A stretch of DNA of 64,000 bases from Celeribacter halophilus (GCF_900114135.1 NZ_FORY01000001.1:289392-353391); one strand, 5' to 3'. Numbered from the stretch's first letter, positions 48,446-57,366 are shown. Program-made: numbers and translations. Notes: generated from the sequence alone by a model not told the origin.

Positions 48446-49300
48446 TCAGCTTTCGCCGTTTGCAGCAATGCGACTTGTGGCAAAGGCGGTGGTAGGCGGC
48501 AGGGCGAATTCGTTGAACCCGTCCTCTGGCGAGGCGCTGTCCTCCGCGTTCTGCGGCGTCGGGGCGTCGTTCAATGCGCCGCCCAAACCGGCCTGCATAT
48601 CGGCTTTGGCCTCCAGCGCCTGTGTGGTCGCCAGAGCATCTGGCAGGGTGGCGGGCGCGAGGTCGGTCTCCAGATCGCAACGCATCTGCGCCACGTCCTC
48701 TTCCGGCAGGCCAACCAAAGGCTGCAAATCCGCGTGTTCGGTGGGCCGCAAATCGCGCGGGTTTTTCTCGTCTGTGATCGCAGGCGTGGACGATGCCTCC
48801 GCATCTGGTGCTTTGTCGGCGGTCTCTTGTCTGAGGCCGAACGGATCGTCGGGGTTCACAAAAGGCGCGTCCTGCGGTTCCGATTTTGCCCCTTCGGCGG
48901 GGTCCGAGAGCGCGGGCTGTTGCGTTTCCGCCATGTCACCGGCCCCCGACACGCTACCAACATTTCCCTCAAACGCGACCTCCTGCGGGCTTGAGACCGC
49001 ATGGCCCGTCGCGGAGCGGGGCCAGAGCAGCACAACCGTCTCTTCCTCTGTCTCGAAAAATTGCGGATCACAGAGCACCGCCGGCGGCAGCCTGTCGGGA
49101 GAAATCCGGCGCGGCTTGCGGGTTTCGATCACGGCGACCCGCTGCGCACCGCGAACCCTCCCGCCGCCGTTTTCTGTCGCAAAGCTGCGGATTTCATCGC
49201 AAAGTTCGGCCTCGCGCTCGCGCAGCCGCGCCAGTTCCGCGCGCAATTCAAAGAGCGCGTCAACGGCATCAAGAGGTGTGTGGTCAGGCATGGACGTCAT
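48446..49300 (-). CDS. Coiled-coil protein in the urease cluster, long paralogue
   Basis: Protein of 284 residues. Residues 10-45 form a coiled coil and 55-95 a short beta segment that matches the small paralogue at 48072. The other 190 residues are acidic, low complexity and probably disordered. ATG 49300 has AAGGAG nine bases upstream; ATG 49291 is possible. Codon use is like the neighbours. It is head-to-head with ureE across 75 bases. No function can be given. Its persistence inside a conserved operon points to a selected linkage or a tolerated insertion. Confidence 0.65.
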   Translation of the reverse strand: MTSMPDHTPLDAVDALFELRAELARLREREAELCDEIRSFATENGGGRVRGAQRVAVIETRKPRRISPDRLPPAVLCDPQFFETEEETVVLLWPRSATGHAVSSPQEVAFEGNVGSVSGAGDMAETQQPALSDPAEGAKSEPQDAPFVNPDDPFGLRQETADKAPDAEASSTPAITDEKNPRDLRPTEHADLQPLVGLPEEDVAQMRCDLETDLAPATLPDALATTQALEAKADMQAGLGGALNDAPTPQNAEDSASPEDGFNEFALPPTTAFATSRIAANGES

Positions 49301-49375
49301 CGGCAAGATCTCCTTGCCTTACATTTGGGGGCGAGTCGGTTAAGAAAGTCCCAATCATCCGACCGGAGTTTGAAA

Positions 49376-49942
49376 ATGAGCAAAAAATCCTATGAAATCT
49401 GCAAAGGAGGCGGCGCGGGCGCAACGGATCGGGTCGCTTTGACCTATGACCAGCGCTTGCTGCGGCGCAAGAAACTGACCACCTCTTCGGGCGAGGTGGT
49501 GTTTGTCGATCTGCCGCAGACCGTGTCTGTCGAGCAGGGCGACGGGTTTGCTTGTGAGGACGGGAGTGTGATCGGGGTGCGCGCTGCCGAAGAAGAGCTC
49601 TATGCGATCACGGGGGAGACGGTGACGCGCTATGCGTGGCACATCGGCAACCGGCACACGCCCTGCCAGATCGCGCCGGAGCGATTGGTGATCCAGCGAG
49701 ATCCGGTTCTCAAAGCGATGCTGGAGCAGCTTGGGGCCGAGGTGACGGAGATTGTCGCGCCGTTCACTCCGGAAGGCGGAGCTTACGGGCATGGCCGCAC
49801 GATGGGCCACGACCACGGGCACAGCCACGACCACGGGCACAGCCACGACCACGGGCACAGCCATGACCACGGGGACGATCACAGTCACGGGCACAGCCAT
49901 TCGCATGACCACGATCACCACCATGAACACCACCATGACTGA
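49376..49942 (+). CDS. ureE: Urease accessory protein UreE (nickel chaperone)
   Basis: Protein of 188 residues. The N-terminal domain (LTYDQRLLRRKKLTTSSGEVVFVDLP) and the metal-binding domain (YAWHIGNRHTPCQI, DPVLKAMLEQLGAEV) fit UreE. The last 48 residues are a very His-rich tail built on HDHGHS repeats, expected to store Ni2+. ATG 49376 has CGGAG upstream. UreE hands nickel to UreG. Its end overlaps ureF by eight bases. Confidence 0.96.
   Translation: MSKKSYEICKGGGAGATDRVALTYDQRLLRRKKLTTSSGEVVFVDLPQTVSVEQGDGFACEDGSVIGVRAAEEELYAITGETVTRYAWHIGNRHTPCQIAPERLVIQRDPVLKAMLEQLGAEVTEIVAPFTPEGGAYGHGRTMGHDHGHSHDHGHSHDHGHSHDHGDDHSHGHSHSHDHDHHHEHHHD
49808..49861 (+). repeat. 18-bp tandem repeat encoding HDHGHS in UreE
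   Basis: Three perfect consecutive copies of CACGACCACGGGCACAGC, followed by a degenerate fourth. The identity at DNA level points to recent slippage, and copy number may vary between strains. Confidence 0.9.
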
Positions 49943-50573
49943 TCCTCATGCCCTTCTGACCCTGACTCAATGGCTCTCGCCATCTTTCCCGCTCGGTGCG
50001 TTTGCCTATTCACACGGGCTGGAGCTGGCGATTTCCGAGGGGGCGGTGCGGGATGCCGAGGGGTTGGAAAGCTGGCTGCGGATGATCCTTACGCGCGGCG
50101 GCGGGCATGTGGATGCCTGCCTTCTGGGGATGGTTCTGCAAGGGGCGGATGCGCAGGAGGTCGGGGATCTGTCCGAGGCTCTGGCAGGCTCGAAAGAGCG
50201 CTGGGCGGAGACATTCGAACAGGGGCAGGCCTTTGTGAAAACCGTGGCGCAGATGGGCGGGCCGGAGCGTGCTGCGCGGGCCTTGCCGGTGGCGGTGGGC
50301 GAGGCGGCGCGGGATCTGGACCTGCCTGACCGCACCGTGATTGCGCTTTATCTACATAGCTTTACGTCCAACCTCGTGTCTGCCGGAGTGCGTTTTGTGC
50401 CGCTGGGGCAGGCGGCGGGGCAGAGGGTACTTGCGACCCTGCATGACGAGATCGAACGTGTCTCGGAGGCGGTGCTGTCCGCGACGGCGGAGACACTGAC
50501 CACGGGCGCGTTTGCCGCAGATCTGAACGCGGCGCGTCATGAGGATATGGACGTCAGGATTTTCAAGACATAA
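49935..50573 (+). CDS. ureF: Urease accessory protein UreF
   Basis: Protein of 212 residues, the bridge between UreD and UreG in the maturation complex. [23 protein letters not shown] is the strongest family motif. Also [21 protein letters not shown] and the terminal MDVRIFKT are typical. ATG 49935 is inside the ureE end. Upstream in-frame codons encode an unrelated His/Thr-rich shadow and are excluded. Confidence 0.95.
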   Translation: MTDPHALLTLTQWLSPSFPLGAFAYSHGLELAISEGAVRDAEGLESWLRMILTRGGGHVDACLLGMVLQGADAQEVGDLSEALAGSKERWAETFEQGQAFVKTVAQMGGPERAARALPVAVGEAARDLDLPDRTVIALYLHSFTSNLVSAGVRFVPLGQAAGQRVLATLHDEIERVSEAVLSATAETLTTGAFAADLNAARHEDMDVRIFKT

Positions 50574-50628
50574 GGCCAAGAGCGAAAGGCTTGAGGGCCT
50601 GATGGTCGAACAACAGTTGGAGGCAGAA

Positions 50629-51243
50629 ATGGCATCACCGAACGGACCTTTGCGGGTCGGCATTGGCGGCCCTGTGGGCGCGGGAAAGACCACGCTGACA
50701 GGGGCGCTGGCCAAGGCACTCTCGGAGAAATATTCCATCGCGGTCATCACCAATGACATTTACACGCGCGAGGATGCGGAGGCGTTGATGCGCCAGCAAA
50801 TCCTGCCGATGGAGCGTATTCGCGGCGTGGAAACCGGCGGCTGTCCGCATACGGCGATCCGTGAGGATGCCTCGATCAATCTTGCGGCGATTGCCGATCT
50901 GACGGAGGCTTTTCCCGATCTCGACGTGATCTTGATCGAAAGTGGCGGCGACAATCTCGCGGCGACATTTTCGCCGGAACTGGCGGATCTGACGCTCTAT
51001 GTGATCGACACGGCGGCGGGGCAGGACATTCCGCGCAAACGCGGGCCGGGGGTGACGCGTTCGGATATGCTGATCGTCAACAAGGTGGACCTCGCACCGC
51101 ATGTGGGCGTCGATCCGGTGCTTCTGGAAGCGGACACCAAACGCGCCCGCGGCTCCAATGCCTATGTCATGGCCGCGCTGCGTCACGGTCAGGGCGTCGA
51201 GGAGGTATTGCGCTTTGTCGAGGAGGAGGGCGGCCTCGCCTGA
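50629..51243 (+). CDS. ureG: Urease accessory protein UreG (GTPase)
   Basis: Protein of 204 residues. The P-loop [11 protein letters not shown] is at residues ~12-22; [32 protein letters not shown] (the metal-binding CPH) and [11 protein letters not shown] follow. It powers nickel insertion by GTP hydrolysis. ATG 50629 has TTGGAGG upstream; an in-frame extension to 50539 lies inside ureF. The stop sits in a palindrome with the next, convergent gene. Confidence 0.97.
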   Translation: MASPNGPLRVGIGGPVGAGKTTLTGALAKALSEKYSIAVITNDIYTREDAEALMRQQILPMERIRGVETGGCPHTAIREDASINLAAIADLTEAFPDLDVILIESGGDNLAATFSPELADLTLYVIDTAAGQDIPRKRGPGVTRSDMLIVNKVDLAPHVGVDPVLLEADTKRARGSNAYVMAALRHGQGVEEVLRFVEEEGGLA

Positions 51244-51256
51244 GCCTGTGCTCAGG
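51239..51256. terminator. Stop-to-stop palindrome at the ureG end
   Basis: CCTGAGC and GCTCAGG pair perfectly around CTGT. The ureG stop TGA and the stop of the convergent gene both lie within the stem, eight bases apart. No T-run, so termination ability is uncertain. Confidence 0.5.
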
Positions 51257-52265
51257 CGGTCTCGCTCTCGGATTTCGCACGCTCTGCGGGGAGCGGTTTG
51301 CCCTGTGTTTTCAGGATTTCTGCCGCCGCATTGTAGGCGCGCTGGAAACGTGGCGCGTGTTTGCGGTCGCGCAACACATGGCGACACAGCAGCACGGTCT
51401 GATAGGGACGTGAACTGGGGGCGGTTTCGGCCAGAAGACGGCGCAGATACCCCAGATTCTCGCGACGTTTGCGCAGGGCTTGCGTGATCACGCGCTGGGT
51501 GAGGCGGCTTTCCATCGCGGCCTCAAGGATCGGAGCCAGTGCACCGATCTCCATGAGTTCATATTCCGGATCAACCCCGAACATCCGGCAGGGCACACGG
51601 GCGACATGCGGGGCGTTGAACAGCGCCGCATGCATCGCGTCGAGCTCGACCTTGGGATCATAGAAGACATAGGCCTTCTCCGCCCCTTCGAGCATGTCAG
51701 GGGCAAAGCCGTAGCGTGTCGTGAAATCCATACGGCGGGTTTTCGGGAAACGGTGGTCCCAAGAGGCGAGCCGCCCGTTGAGCGTGGCTTGCGGCGCGAT
51801 GGTGATGACCGTGGCACCGGGGGCGACCACGGAATAGGCCGCGGCCGCATAGCCACAGGCGCCTGCGCCATAAAACACCACCTGATCGAAATCCTCGAAA
51901 AACCCCTCGTCCACGAGACGGTCGAAATAGCGGTAAATCTTTTTGGACCGGAACCAGTCGCCGGTCTCGTCGGTCCCATGCGACATCAGCGTGAGCGAGG
52001 ACCAGCCATGCTGTCCGGCCAGTGTCATCCCGAGTGGGTAGCCGTTCTCCGTGCGCTCGGTGGCGCGTTCATAGCTCTCGAAGGTGACCAGAAGGCACGG
52101 TTTCTCGTCCAGAAAGGCCACGCTGTGCCCGTCACCCAGTGATTGGAAATAGCCCAGCTCCTCGCCCAACTCGGCGATGGCATCGCGCCAGTCTTCCCGT
52201 GGCAAATCCGAAATATCGTTGACCGCGCTCATCGCGTTTTCCAACTCGGTCTTCTGCTCACTCAC
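51252..52265 (-). CDS. Uncharacterised protein with alpha/beta-hydrolase-like elbow
   Basis: Protein of 337 residues from GTG 52265, with AAGGAG eight bases upstream. The middle has VVFYGAGACGYAAAAYSVVAP, a glycine-rich beta-turn-alpha like the nucleophile elbow of alpha/beta hydrolases but with Cys in place of Ser, followed by an Asp in FYDPKVELDAMH. The C-terminus is basic and helical (ITQALRKRRENLGYLRRLL). Homologues in related genomes carry a sulfate-reductase name that the sequence does not support. No signal peptide. Its function is unknown. Confidence 0.75.
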   Translation of the reverse strand: MSEQKTELENAMSAVNDISDLPREDWRDAIAELGEELGYFQSLGDGHSVAFLDEKPCLLVTFESYERATERTENGYPLGMTLAGQHGWSSLTLMSHGTDETGDWFRSKKIYRYFDRLVDEGFFEDFDQVVFYGAGACGYAAAAYSVVAPGATVITIAPQATLNGRLASWDHRFPKTRRMDFTTRYGFAPDMLEGAEKAYVFYDPKVELDAMHAALFNAPHVARVPCRMFGVDPEYELMEIGALAPILEAAMESRLTQRVITQALRKRRENLGYLRRLLAETAPSSRPYQTVLLCRHVLRDRKHAPRFQRAYNAAAEILKTQGKPLPAERAKSESETA

Positions 52266-52586
52266 CGGACTTCTCCTTGCTCTCTTTACGCAGACCCTGT
52301 GGCGTCGGGCAGGCGCATTTTCGGTGCCGTACCAACCCGCAGGTCTTTGGATCAGAGATAATCTTGAATTTGGTTAACCATCTCTTCTCCAATTAAGGCT
52401 TTTATGGGGCATTCTGAAGAGAGGGTTAAGGTTTTCCGGTTCACTGTCTCGTTAGAGGAAACGGTGCGCGGATTGCTGCCGCTTTGATGGGGAAGGCTGC
52501 ATAATTACGCCGCAAAATATGGCCGCCGCCCCTAAGGGCGCCGGGTCAGGCAGGGGCATTGCCCCCGCAGTCCGAGAATCAAAAGA
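52266..52586. other. Intergenic stretch, no gene recognised
   Basis: No credible coding frame. Small structures only: a perfect TGGTTAACCA palindrome at 52371-52380, CGCCC/GGGCG at 52527-52540 and GGGGC/GCCCC at 52553-52565. The latter two could act as a weak end for the minus-strand gene at 52587. The promoter for the 51252 gene should lie near 52270-52400. Confidence 0.4.
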
Positions 52587-52802
52587 TCAGCCGAGGATGA
52601 TGCCGATGGTGACCGCGCCCAGCCCCATCGCAGAGACCAGAAGGGCCACGAGATTGAGGGCCACGACCTTCTGGAGCCGTGCGCGGATTTCTTCATCCGT
52701 GCCACCGGCTTTCTTGGCCTTCAGCGCGGCCATGATGCAATAGACCAACAGGGCCACGCCCCCCAAAGTCAAAGCCACTCCGCCCCAGATCAATATGTCC
52801 AT
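52587..52802 (-). CDS. Small two-helix membrane protein
   Basis: Protein of 71 residues from ATG 52802 (GAGGGACGAAG upstream). Two transmembrane helices at about 3-25 and 47-69 flank a charged helix (LKAKKAGGTDEEIRARLQKVV). No family recognised, but the layout is common for short inner-membrane proteins in this group. Divergent from the MarR-like regulator across about 215 bases. Confidence 0.65.
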   Translation of the reverse strand: MDILIWGGVALTLGGVALLVYCIMAALKAKKAGGTDEEIRARLQKVVALNLVALLVSAMGLGAVTIGIILG

Positions 52803-52919
52803 CTTCGTCCCTCGTTTATGCTCTTGTGCGCGTGCCCCGCTTGAAACAGAACCGGCGCGTTCAAGCAAGCATTTGCACAGGCCCAAAGATGCGCTCACCC
52901 CCATATTTGCGCAGCACGA

Positions 52920-52994
52920 GGTAAGGACATCGAAATATAGCGGTGAAAAAGCTACAAAACACCTACAAATTATTTATAATATGCGGGTAAGGAC
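52920..52994 (+). promoter_or_regulatory. Putative promoter of the MarR-like gene with a direct repeat
   Basis: TATAAT at 52975-52980 is a perfect -10 hexamer in an AT-rich stretch; no strong -35 is seen at the right spacing. The nonamer GGTAAGGAC occurs at 52920-52928 and again at 52986-52994, flanking it, and might be a binding site. Confidence 0.35.
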
Positions 52995-53016
52995 GGATAT
53001 TTCTGGAAGGTTTCCC

Positions 53017-53529
53017 ATGTCAGACCCACAACGCCGCATCGTTTCCTCGCAGCACCTTGCCGAAGGTCCGGCGGCGGAGGCTTCCGAATTCGAATATGGC
53101 ATGATTATCGCCTACAACAGTTTTGCCCGCTGGATGCAGCGGTGCATGGCGGCGGCAGGGATGGGGGAGTTGTCCGCTCTGGAAATCCTTGTGCTGCACA
53201 ACACCAACCACCGCGACCGTGAAAAACGACTGACCGACATCTGCTTTCTGCTCAATATCGAGGACACCCATACGGTGAATTACGCCTTGCGCAAATTGCT
53301 GAAGCTGGAACTTTTGACCTCGGAGAAACGCGGCAAGGAAGTGTTCTATCGCACCTCGGAGACGGGCCGCGCCCTGTGCGAGAGTTACCGCAAGGTGCGC
53401 GAGGAATGTCTGTTGGAGCCATTTGAAGGCGGAAATATGGCAGGCGCAAACCTGAGCGAGATCGCCGCCGCGCTGCGGGTCCTGTCCGGTTTCTACGATC
53501 AGGCCAGCCGCGCGGCCTCGTCTTTGTGA
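53017..53529 (+). CDS. MarR-like winged-helix transcriptional regulator
   Basis: Protein of 170 residues. A helical N-terminus leads to a winged helix (LSALEILVLHN, KRLTDICFLLNIEDTHTVNYALRKL, LLTSEKRGKEVFYRTSETG), as in MarR-type regulators. ATG 53017 has GGAAGG upstream. It is tail-to-tail with dctM of the neighbouring TRAP/5-oxoprolinase cluster, where related genomes also keep such a gene, so it probably controls that cluster. Confidence 0.8.
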   Translation: MSDPQRRIVSSQHLAEGPAAEASEFEYGMIIAYNSFARWMQRCMAAAGMGELSALEILVLHNTNHRDREKRLTDICFLLNIEDTHTVNYALRKLLKLELLTSEKRGKEVFYRTSETGRALCESYRKVREECLLEPFEGGNMAGANLSEIAAALRVLSGFYDQASRAASSL

Positions 53530-53557
53530 CGCCGCGCGGGGGACGCAAACGGCGTCA
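53527..53557. terminator. Stop-to-stop inverted repeat between regulator and dctM
   Basis: TGACGCCG and CGGCGTCA pair perfectly over a 15-base loop. The outer TGA on each strand is the stop codon of the respective convergent gene. No T-run on either side. Confidence 0.55.
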
Positions 53558-54856
53558 GTTCCCCATCGCGGAGGGCAGGAATGTGACGATCTGCGGAAAC
53601 AGCGTGATGAGCACGACCGCCAACAGCAACAGCCCGAAAAAGGGTAGGGCGGCTTTGGCAATGCGCAGGATATTCGTTCCTGTCAGCCCTTGGATCACAA
53701 AGAGGTTGAACCCCACGGGCGGGGTGATCTGGCTCATCTCCACCACAAGGACGAGGTAGACGCCGAACCACAACGGGTCGATTCCTGCGGCCTCCACCAT
53801 CGGCAGGATGATCGAGGTGGTGAGCACCACGACCGAAATCCCGTCGAGGAAGCACCCCAGCACGATGAAGAACACCGTCAGCACCGCCAGAAGCGCATAG
53901 GGGGAGAGGCCGAATGTGCCGATCCACGCCGCCAGATTGCGCGGGATGCCGGTGAAGCCCATTGCGACGGACAGAACCGCAGCGCCCAAGAGGATAAAGG
54001 CGATCATGGCACTGGTGCGCATGGCCGACATGAGCGCATCCATGAAATCGCGGCGGGTGAAGCTGCCGGTGGAGACGGCGAGGATAATGGAGAACAGCAC
54101 GCCCACGGCGGCGGCATCCGTGGGGGAGGCCACGCCGGTGTAGATCGTGCCGATCACGCTACCGATCAACAGGATGACGGGCAGGAGGCTCTTGGAGGCG
54201 CGAAGCTTTTCACGCAGTGAGAAATGGCTGTCTTCGACGGGGATGAGGGCCGGATTCATCCATGCCCGAAGTGCCACATAGCCGCCGAACAGCCCGACCA
54301 GCATGATCCCCGGCAGGATACCCGCAATGAACAGCCGCGCGATGGATTGTTCGGTGGCCACGCCGTAGACAATGAGGATCACCGAGGGCGGGATCAGAAA
54401 GCCCAGCGTGGCAGAACCCGCCAGCGTGCCGAGGATCAGGCTTTCGGGATAGCCGCGCTTGGTCAGTTCCGGCACGGACATGCGTCCGATGGTGGCGGCG
54501 GTGGCGGCGGAGGAGCCGGAAACTGCTGCAAAGATCGCACAGCCCAGCACGTTGACATGCAGCAACCGTCCGGGCGCACGGCCCAGCCACGGTGCGAGGC
54601 CGGAGAACATATCCTGCGACAGGCGCGAGCGCAGCAGGATTTCCCCCATGAGGATAAAGAGCGGCAGCGCGGCCAGAGGCCAGCTGTGGCTATGGCCCCA
54701 GAGCGTGGTGGCCATCACCAGCCCTGTCGGCGCGTTGGAGAAAAAGGTGAGACCGGCCAGAGCCACGGTGAGCAGCGCGACCGCCACCCAGACGCCACTG
54801 GCGAGCAGGCCGAGCAACAAGGCGAGAAGGATCGAGAAGACGACGGGATCAGACAT
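53555..54856 (-). CDS. dctM: TRAP transporter large permease, DctM type
   Basis: Protein of 433 residues with 11-12 transmembrane helices. Segments typical of DctM are the SGSSAATAATIGRMSVPELTKRGY helix-loop, the GTLAGSATLGFLIPPSVILIVYG segment and the TPPVGFNLFVIQG ending. It uses an ion gradient to import a solute delivered by DctP. Gene order in transcription is dctP, dctQ, dctM. The substrate is inferred as 5-oxoproline from pxpBCA next door. Confidence 0.95.
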   Translation of the reverse strand: MSDPVVFSILLALLLGLLASGVWVAVALLTVALAGLTFFSNAPTGLVMATTLWGHSHSWPLAALPLFILMGEILLRSRLSQDMFSGLAPWLGRAPGRLLHVNVLGCAIFAAVSGSSAATAATIGRMSVPELTKRGYPESLILGTLAGSATLGFLIPPSVILIVYGVATEQSIARLFIAGILPGIMLVGLFGGYVALRAWMNPALIPVEDSHFSLREKLRASKSLLPVILLIGSVIGTIYTGVASPTDAAAVGVLFSIILAVSTGSFTRRDFMDALMSAMRTSAMIAFILLGAAVLSVAMGFTGIPRNLAAWIGTFGLSPYALLAVLTVFFIVLGCFLDGISVVVLTTSIILPMVEAAGIDPLWFGVYLVLVVEMSQITPPVGFNLFVIQGLTGTNILRIAKAALPFFGLLLLAVVLITLFPQIVTFLPSAMGN

Positions 54857-54861
54857 GATGT

Positions 54862-55386
54862 TTACTCCGTCGCATCATCTGTGAGAACCGGCTGGCGCGC
54901 CCGCAGGCTTTCGACCAGTCGATCAAGGATGGCCAGCGTCAAAAGACCCAGCCCCAGCACCATCACCACCTGCGGTATCCAGATCGGCACGGCGATCATG
55001 CCGGTGGATTTGTCGCCGTAGTGGTGGCTCTCCATCATCAGGCTGGCTGCATACCATGTGGCATATCCCATAGCGCATCCGGCCACCGCCAGCGTGAACA
55101 GCTCCAGAGCCCAGCTCACCCGTGCGCCGAGACGCGAGATCACCAGATTGACCCGAATATGCGTGCCGTGGCGAAAGGTTGGCGCCAGCGCCAGAAAACT
55201 CGCAGCCGCCAGCAGATAGCCTGCGAAATCGGCATAGGAGGGGATGGTGAAGGATAAGGACGGCCCGCCCAGACGGGCAAGGATGTTCAGTCCGACCTGT
55301 GCGCTGACCAGTAGACAGATCGCGAGAATGGACAGGGCGGCCAGACCGCCGGAAATCGTGTAAAGCGTATCAAGCAGGCGGCGCAT
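54862..55386 (-). CDS. dctQ: TRAP transporter small permease, DctQ type
   Basis: Protein of 174 residues with four transmembrane helices. RHGTHIRVNLVISRL is the DctQ signature (R-x-x-x-H-I-R-V). ATG 55386 has GGGAG upstream; a TTG at 55401 is less likely. It pairs with DctM, whose gene starts five bases after its stop. Confidence 0.92.
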   Translation of the reverse strand: MRRLLDTLYTISGGLAALSILAICLLVSAQVGLNILARLGGPSLSFTIPSYADFAGYLLAAASFLALAPTFRHGTHIRVNLVISRLGARVSWALELFTLAVAGCAMGYATWYAASLMMESHHYGDKSTGMIAVPIWIPQVVMVLGLGLLTLAILDRLVESLRARQPVLTDDATE

Positions 55387-55466
55387 GGCGGCAACTCCCA
55401 AGGGTCTCCCAACAGAACAAGGCGCGGCCCGCTCGTGCGAAGCGGACCGGCAGGACGGGGCAGGGG

Positions 55467-56432
55467 TTACTCGGCCTGATAGGCGTCGAGAATGGCCAGA
55501 GCGTCTTCACTGGCCTCTTCTTTCCACTTGGCGAGCATCTCTTCGCCAATGGCCTGAAGACCTGCGACCAGTTCCGGCGTCGGAGTTGCAATCGTCATGC
55601 CGTTCTCTTGCATGACAGCGGTTTTTTCCTCGGCTTCGGCCTTGGACATCTCCCAACCGCGGCTCTCGGCCTCGGCAGCAGCGGCCAGAACGGCGGCTTG
55701 CACGGTTTCATCGAGACGGTCAAAGGTGCGCTGGTTCACCACCACGATGTTCTTCGGCACCCATGCGTTGATCGGCGTATAGGTGTCAACGAAATCCCAT
55801 GCTTTCGAATTGGCACCCGTCGAGGGCGAGGTGATCATCGCTTCGACCTGACCGGTGGTGAACGCCTGCGGAATATCGGCGGCTTCAACCTGAACCGGCG
55901 CGGCTTTGGCAAGGGCAGCGAATTGTTCGAGCGCAGGGTTATAGGCGCGGAACCGCAGCCCCGACAGATCGTCTACCGTGGCAATCTCGCCATTTGTGTA
56001 AAGCCCCTGCGCAGGCCATGCGACGGAGAACAACGGCATCAGACCCTGTTCGCCCAGAAGCTCGGTAATCACAGGTTTCTGCGCGGCCCAGAGCTTTTCG
56101 GCCTCCTCATAAGACGTGGCAAGGAAGGGCTGGCTGTCCATGCCGAAGGCAAGGTCTTCATTCGCCAGTGTCGAGAGGAAAAACTCGCCCAGCGGCACCT
56201 GACCGGAGCGCACAGCGTTCTTGATCTCGCCGTGAGGGAAAAGAGAGCCTGCGGAATGGACCTCGATCTCCAGCGCGCCATCGGTGGCCTCGGCCACATC
56301 GGCGGCAAATTCGCGGATGTTCACCGTGTGAAAGGTCGCATCCCCGTAGGGGGTCGGCATGTCCCAAGTGTCGGCGGATACGGCAGTGGCAACGCCCATC
56401 GCGGCTGCGAGGGTGAATGCAAATTTATTCAT
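55467..56432 (-). CDS. dctP: TRAP transporter substrate-binding protein, DctP type
   Basis: Protein of 321 residues with a signal peptide (MNKFAFTLAAAMGVATAVSA). The mature part is a TRAP binding protein: FAADVAEATDGALEIEVHSAGSL, then LRFRAYNPALEQFAALAKA with the carboxylate-binding Arg, and MITSPSTGANSKAWDFVD. It captures the solute in the periplasm for DctQM. An 80-base gap separates it from dctQ. It is divergent from pxpB over 130 bases. Confidence 0.95.
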   Translation of the reverse strand: MNKFAFTLAAAMGVATAVSADTWDMPTPYGDATFHTVNIREFAADVAEATDGALEIEVHSAGSLFPHGEIKNAVRSGQVPLGEFFLSTLANEDLAFGMDSQPFLATSYEEAEKLWAAQKPVITELLGEQGLMPLFSVAWPAQGLYTNGEIATVDDLSGLRFRAYNPALEQFAALAKAAPVQVEAADIPQAFTTGQVEAMITSPSTGANSKAWDFVDTYTPINAWVPKNIVVVNQRTFDRLDETVQAAVLAAAAEAESRGWEMSKAEAEEKTAVMQENGMTIATPTPELVAGLQAIGEEMLAKWKEEASEDALAILDAYQAE

Positions 56433-56483
56433 CTTTTCTCTCCTGTTGGGATCGGGTGATATTGGTTCACCTCGATGTCATAT

Positions 56484-56502
56484 CGTTGACAAATTGTCAG
56501 CG
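56484..56502. promoter_or_regulatory. Candidate operator between dctP and pxpB
   Basis: CGTTGACAA-A-TTGTCAGCG is a near-perfect 19-base palindrome (one mismatch) centred in the divergent promoter region. A TTGACA hexamer is embedded in it. Likely target of the MarR-like regulator, by position. Confidence 0.5.
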
Positions 56503-56562
56503 TTTTGAGATTTATGTCAATGAAAACTTTCAAGACGCAGTCAGACGTCGCACAACAGGGAT

Positions 56563-57366
56563 ATGAAAATGCGTGGGAAACCACCTGAAATCGCGGAAGA
56601 AATTTCGCGACGACCTGCAGGGACCGGTGCGCCGGAAATCCTGACCTTGGGGCGTGACGGATGGCTGGTCCGATTCGCTTTGACGCTGGAGCCATGGGTC
56701 ACAGCCGCCGTGCAAAAGCTGCATGCGCAGGCCCAAGAGGCCGCTCGGTCCGGCGCATTGCCGGGCGTGACAAAGGTCTCGCCCTGTCTCACCTCCGTGC
56801 TGTTCTCCTTTGATCCGGCAAGCTCGGAGCGGGCCACCATGCGCGCCGCCATCGCGCGTCTTGTGGAGGCCGAAGACTGGCACACGGCCACGCCGGAACC
56901 CGCTGCGCGTTTGTGGCAGGTGCCCGTGGCCTTTGGCGGAGAGCACGGCCCCGATCTCGACGAGGTCGCCACGTTGAGCGGTCGCGCTGCGGCGCAGGTG
57001 ATCGAAGACATCGCGCAAACGCCTCTGCGGGTGCTGGCCATCGGGTTTGCACCGGGGCAGCCCTATCTCGGCCTCTTGCCCGCGCCCTATGACCTGCCGC
57101 GCATGTCTGCGCTCAACCCGCAGGTGCCGCAGGGCGCGATTGCCTTGGCGGTGCGCCAGCTTGTGCTCTTCGCCAATGCCTCCCCGACCGGCTGGCGTCA
57201 GGTGGCCCGCACGGCCTTTCGTCCTTTCCGTCCCGACAGCGACACGCCGATCCCGCTGCGTGCGGGCGACGAGATGCGGCTGGTGCCGGTCTCGGGGTCG
57301 GAGATGTCGGTGCTTTTGTCTGCAGGCGATCCCGCAGGCGGGGCACGGCTGGAGGTGCGCCGATGA
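56563..57366 (+). CDS. pxpB: 5-oxoprolinase subunit PxpB (KipI-like)
   Basis: Protein of 267 residues. The C-terminal part has the family segments RVLAIGFAPGQPYLGLLP and VPQGAIALAVRQLVLF..SPTGW; the first 70 residues are less conserved. With PxpC and PxpA it hydrolyses 5-oxoproline to glutamate at the cost of ATP. ATG 56563 is used; a second ATG two codons later is possible. Its stop overlaps pxpC (ATGA). Confidence 0.9.
   Translation: MKMRGKPPEIAEEISRRPAGTGAPEILTLGRDGWLVRFALTLEPWVTAAVQKLHAQAQEAARSGALPGVTKVSPCLTSVLFSFDPASSERATMRAAIARLVEAEDWHTATPEPAARLWQVPVAFGGEHGPDLDEVATLSGRAAAQVIEDIAQTPLRVLAIGFAPGQPYLGLLPAPYDLPRMSALNPQVPQGAIALAVRQLVLFANASPTGWRQVARTAFRPFRPDSDTPIPLRAGDEMRLVPVSGSEMSVLLSAGDPAGGARLEVRR

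Noticed and set aside
49808..49861. CRISPR array
   Set aside because: The 18-base units have no spacers and encode the His-rich UreE tail.
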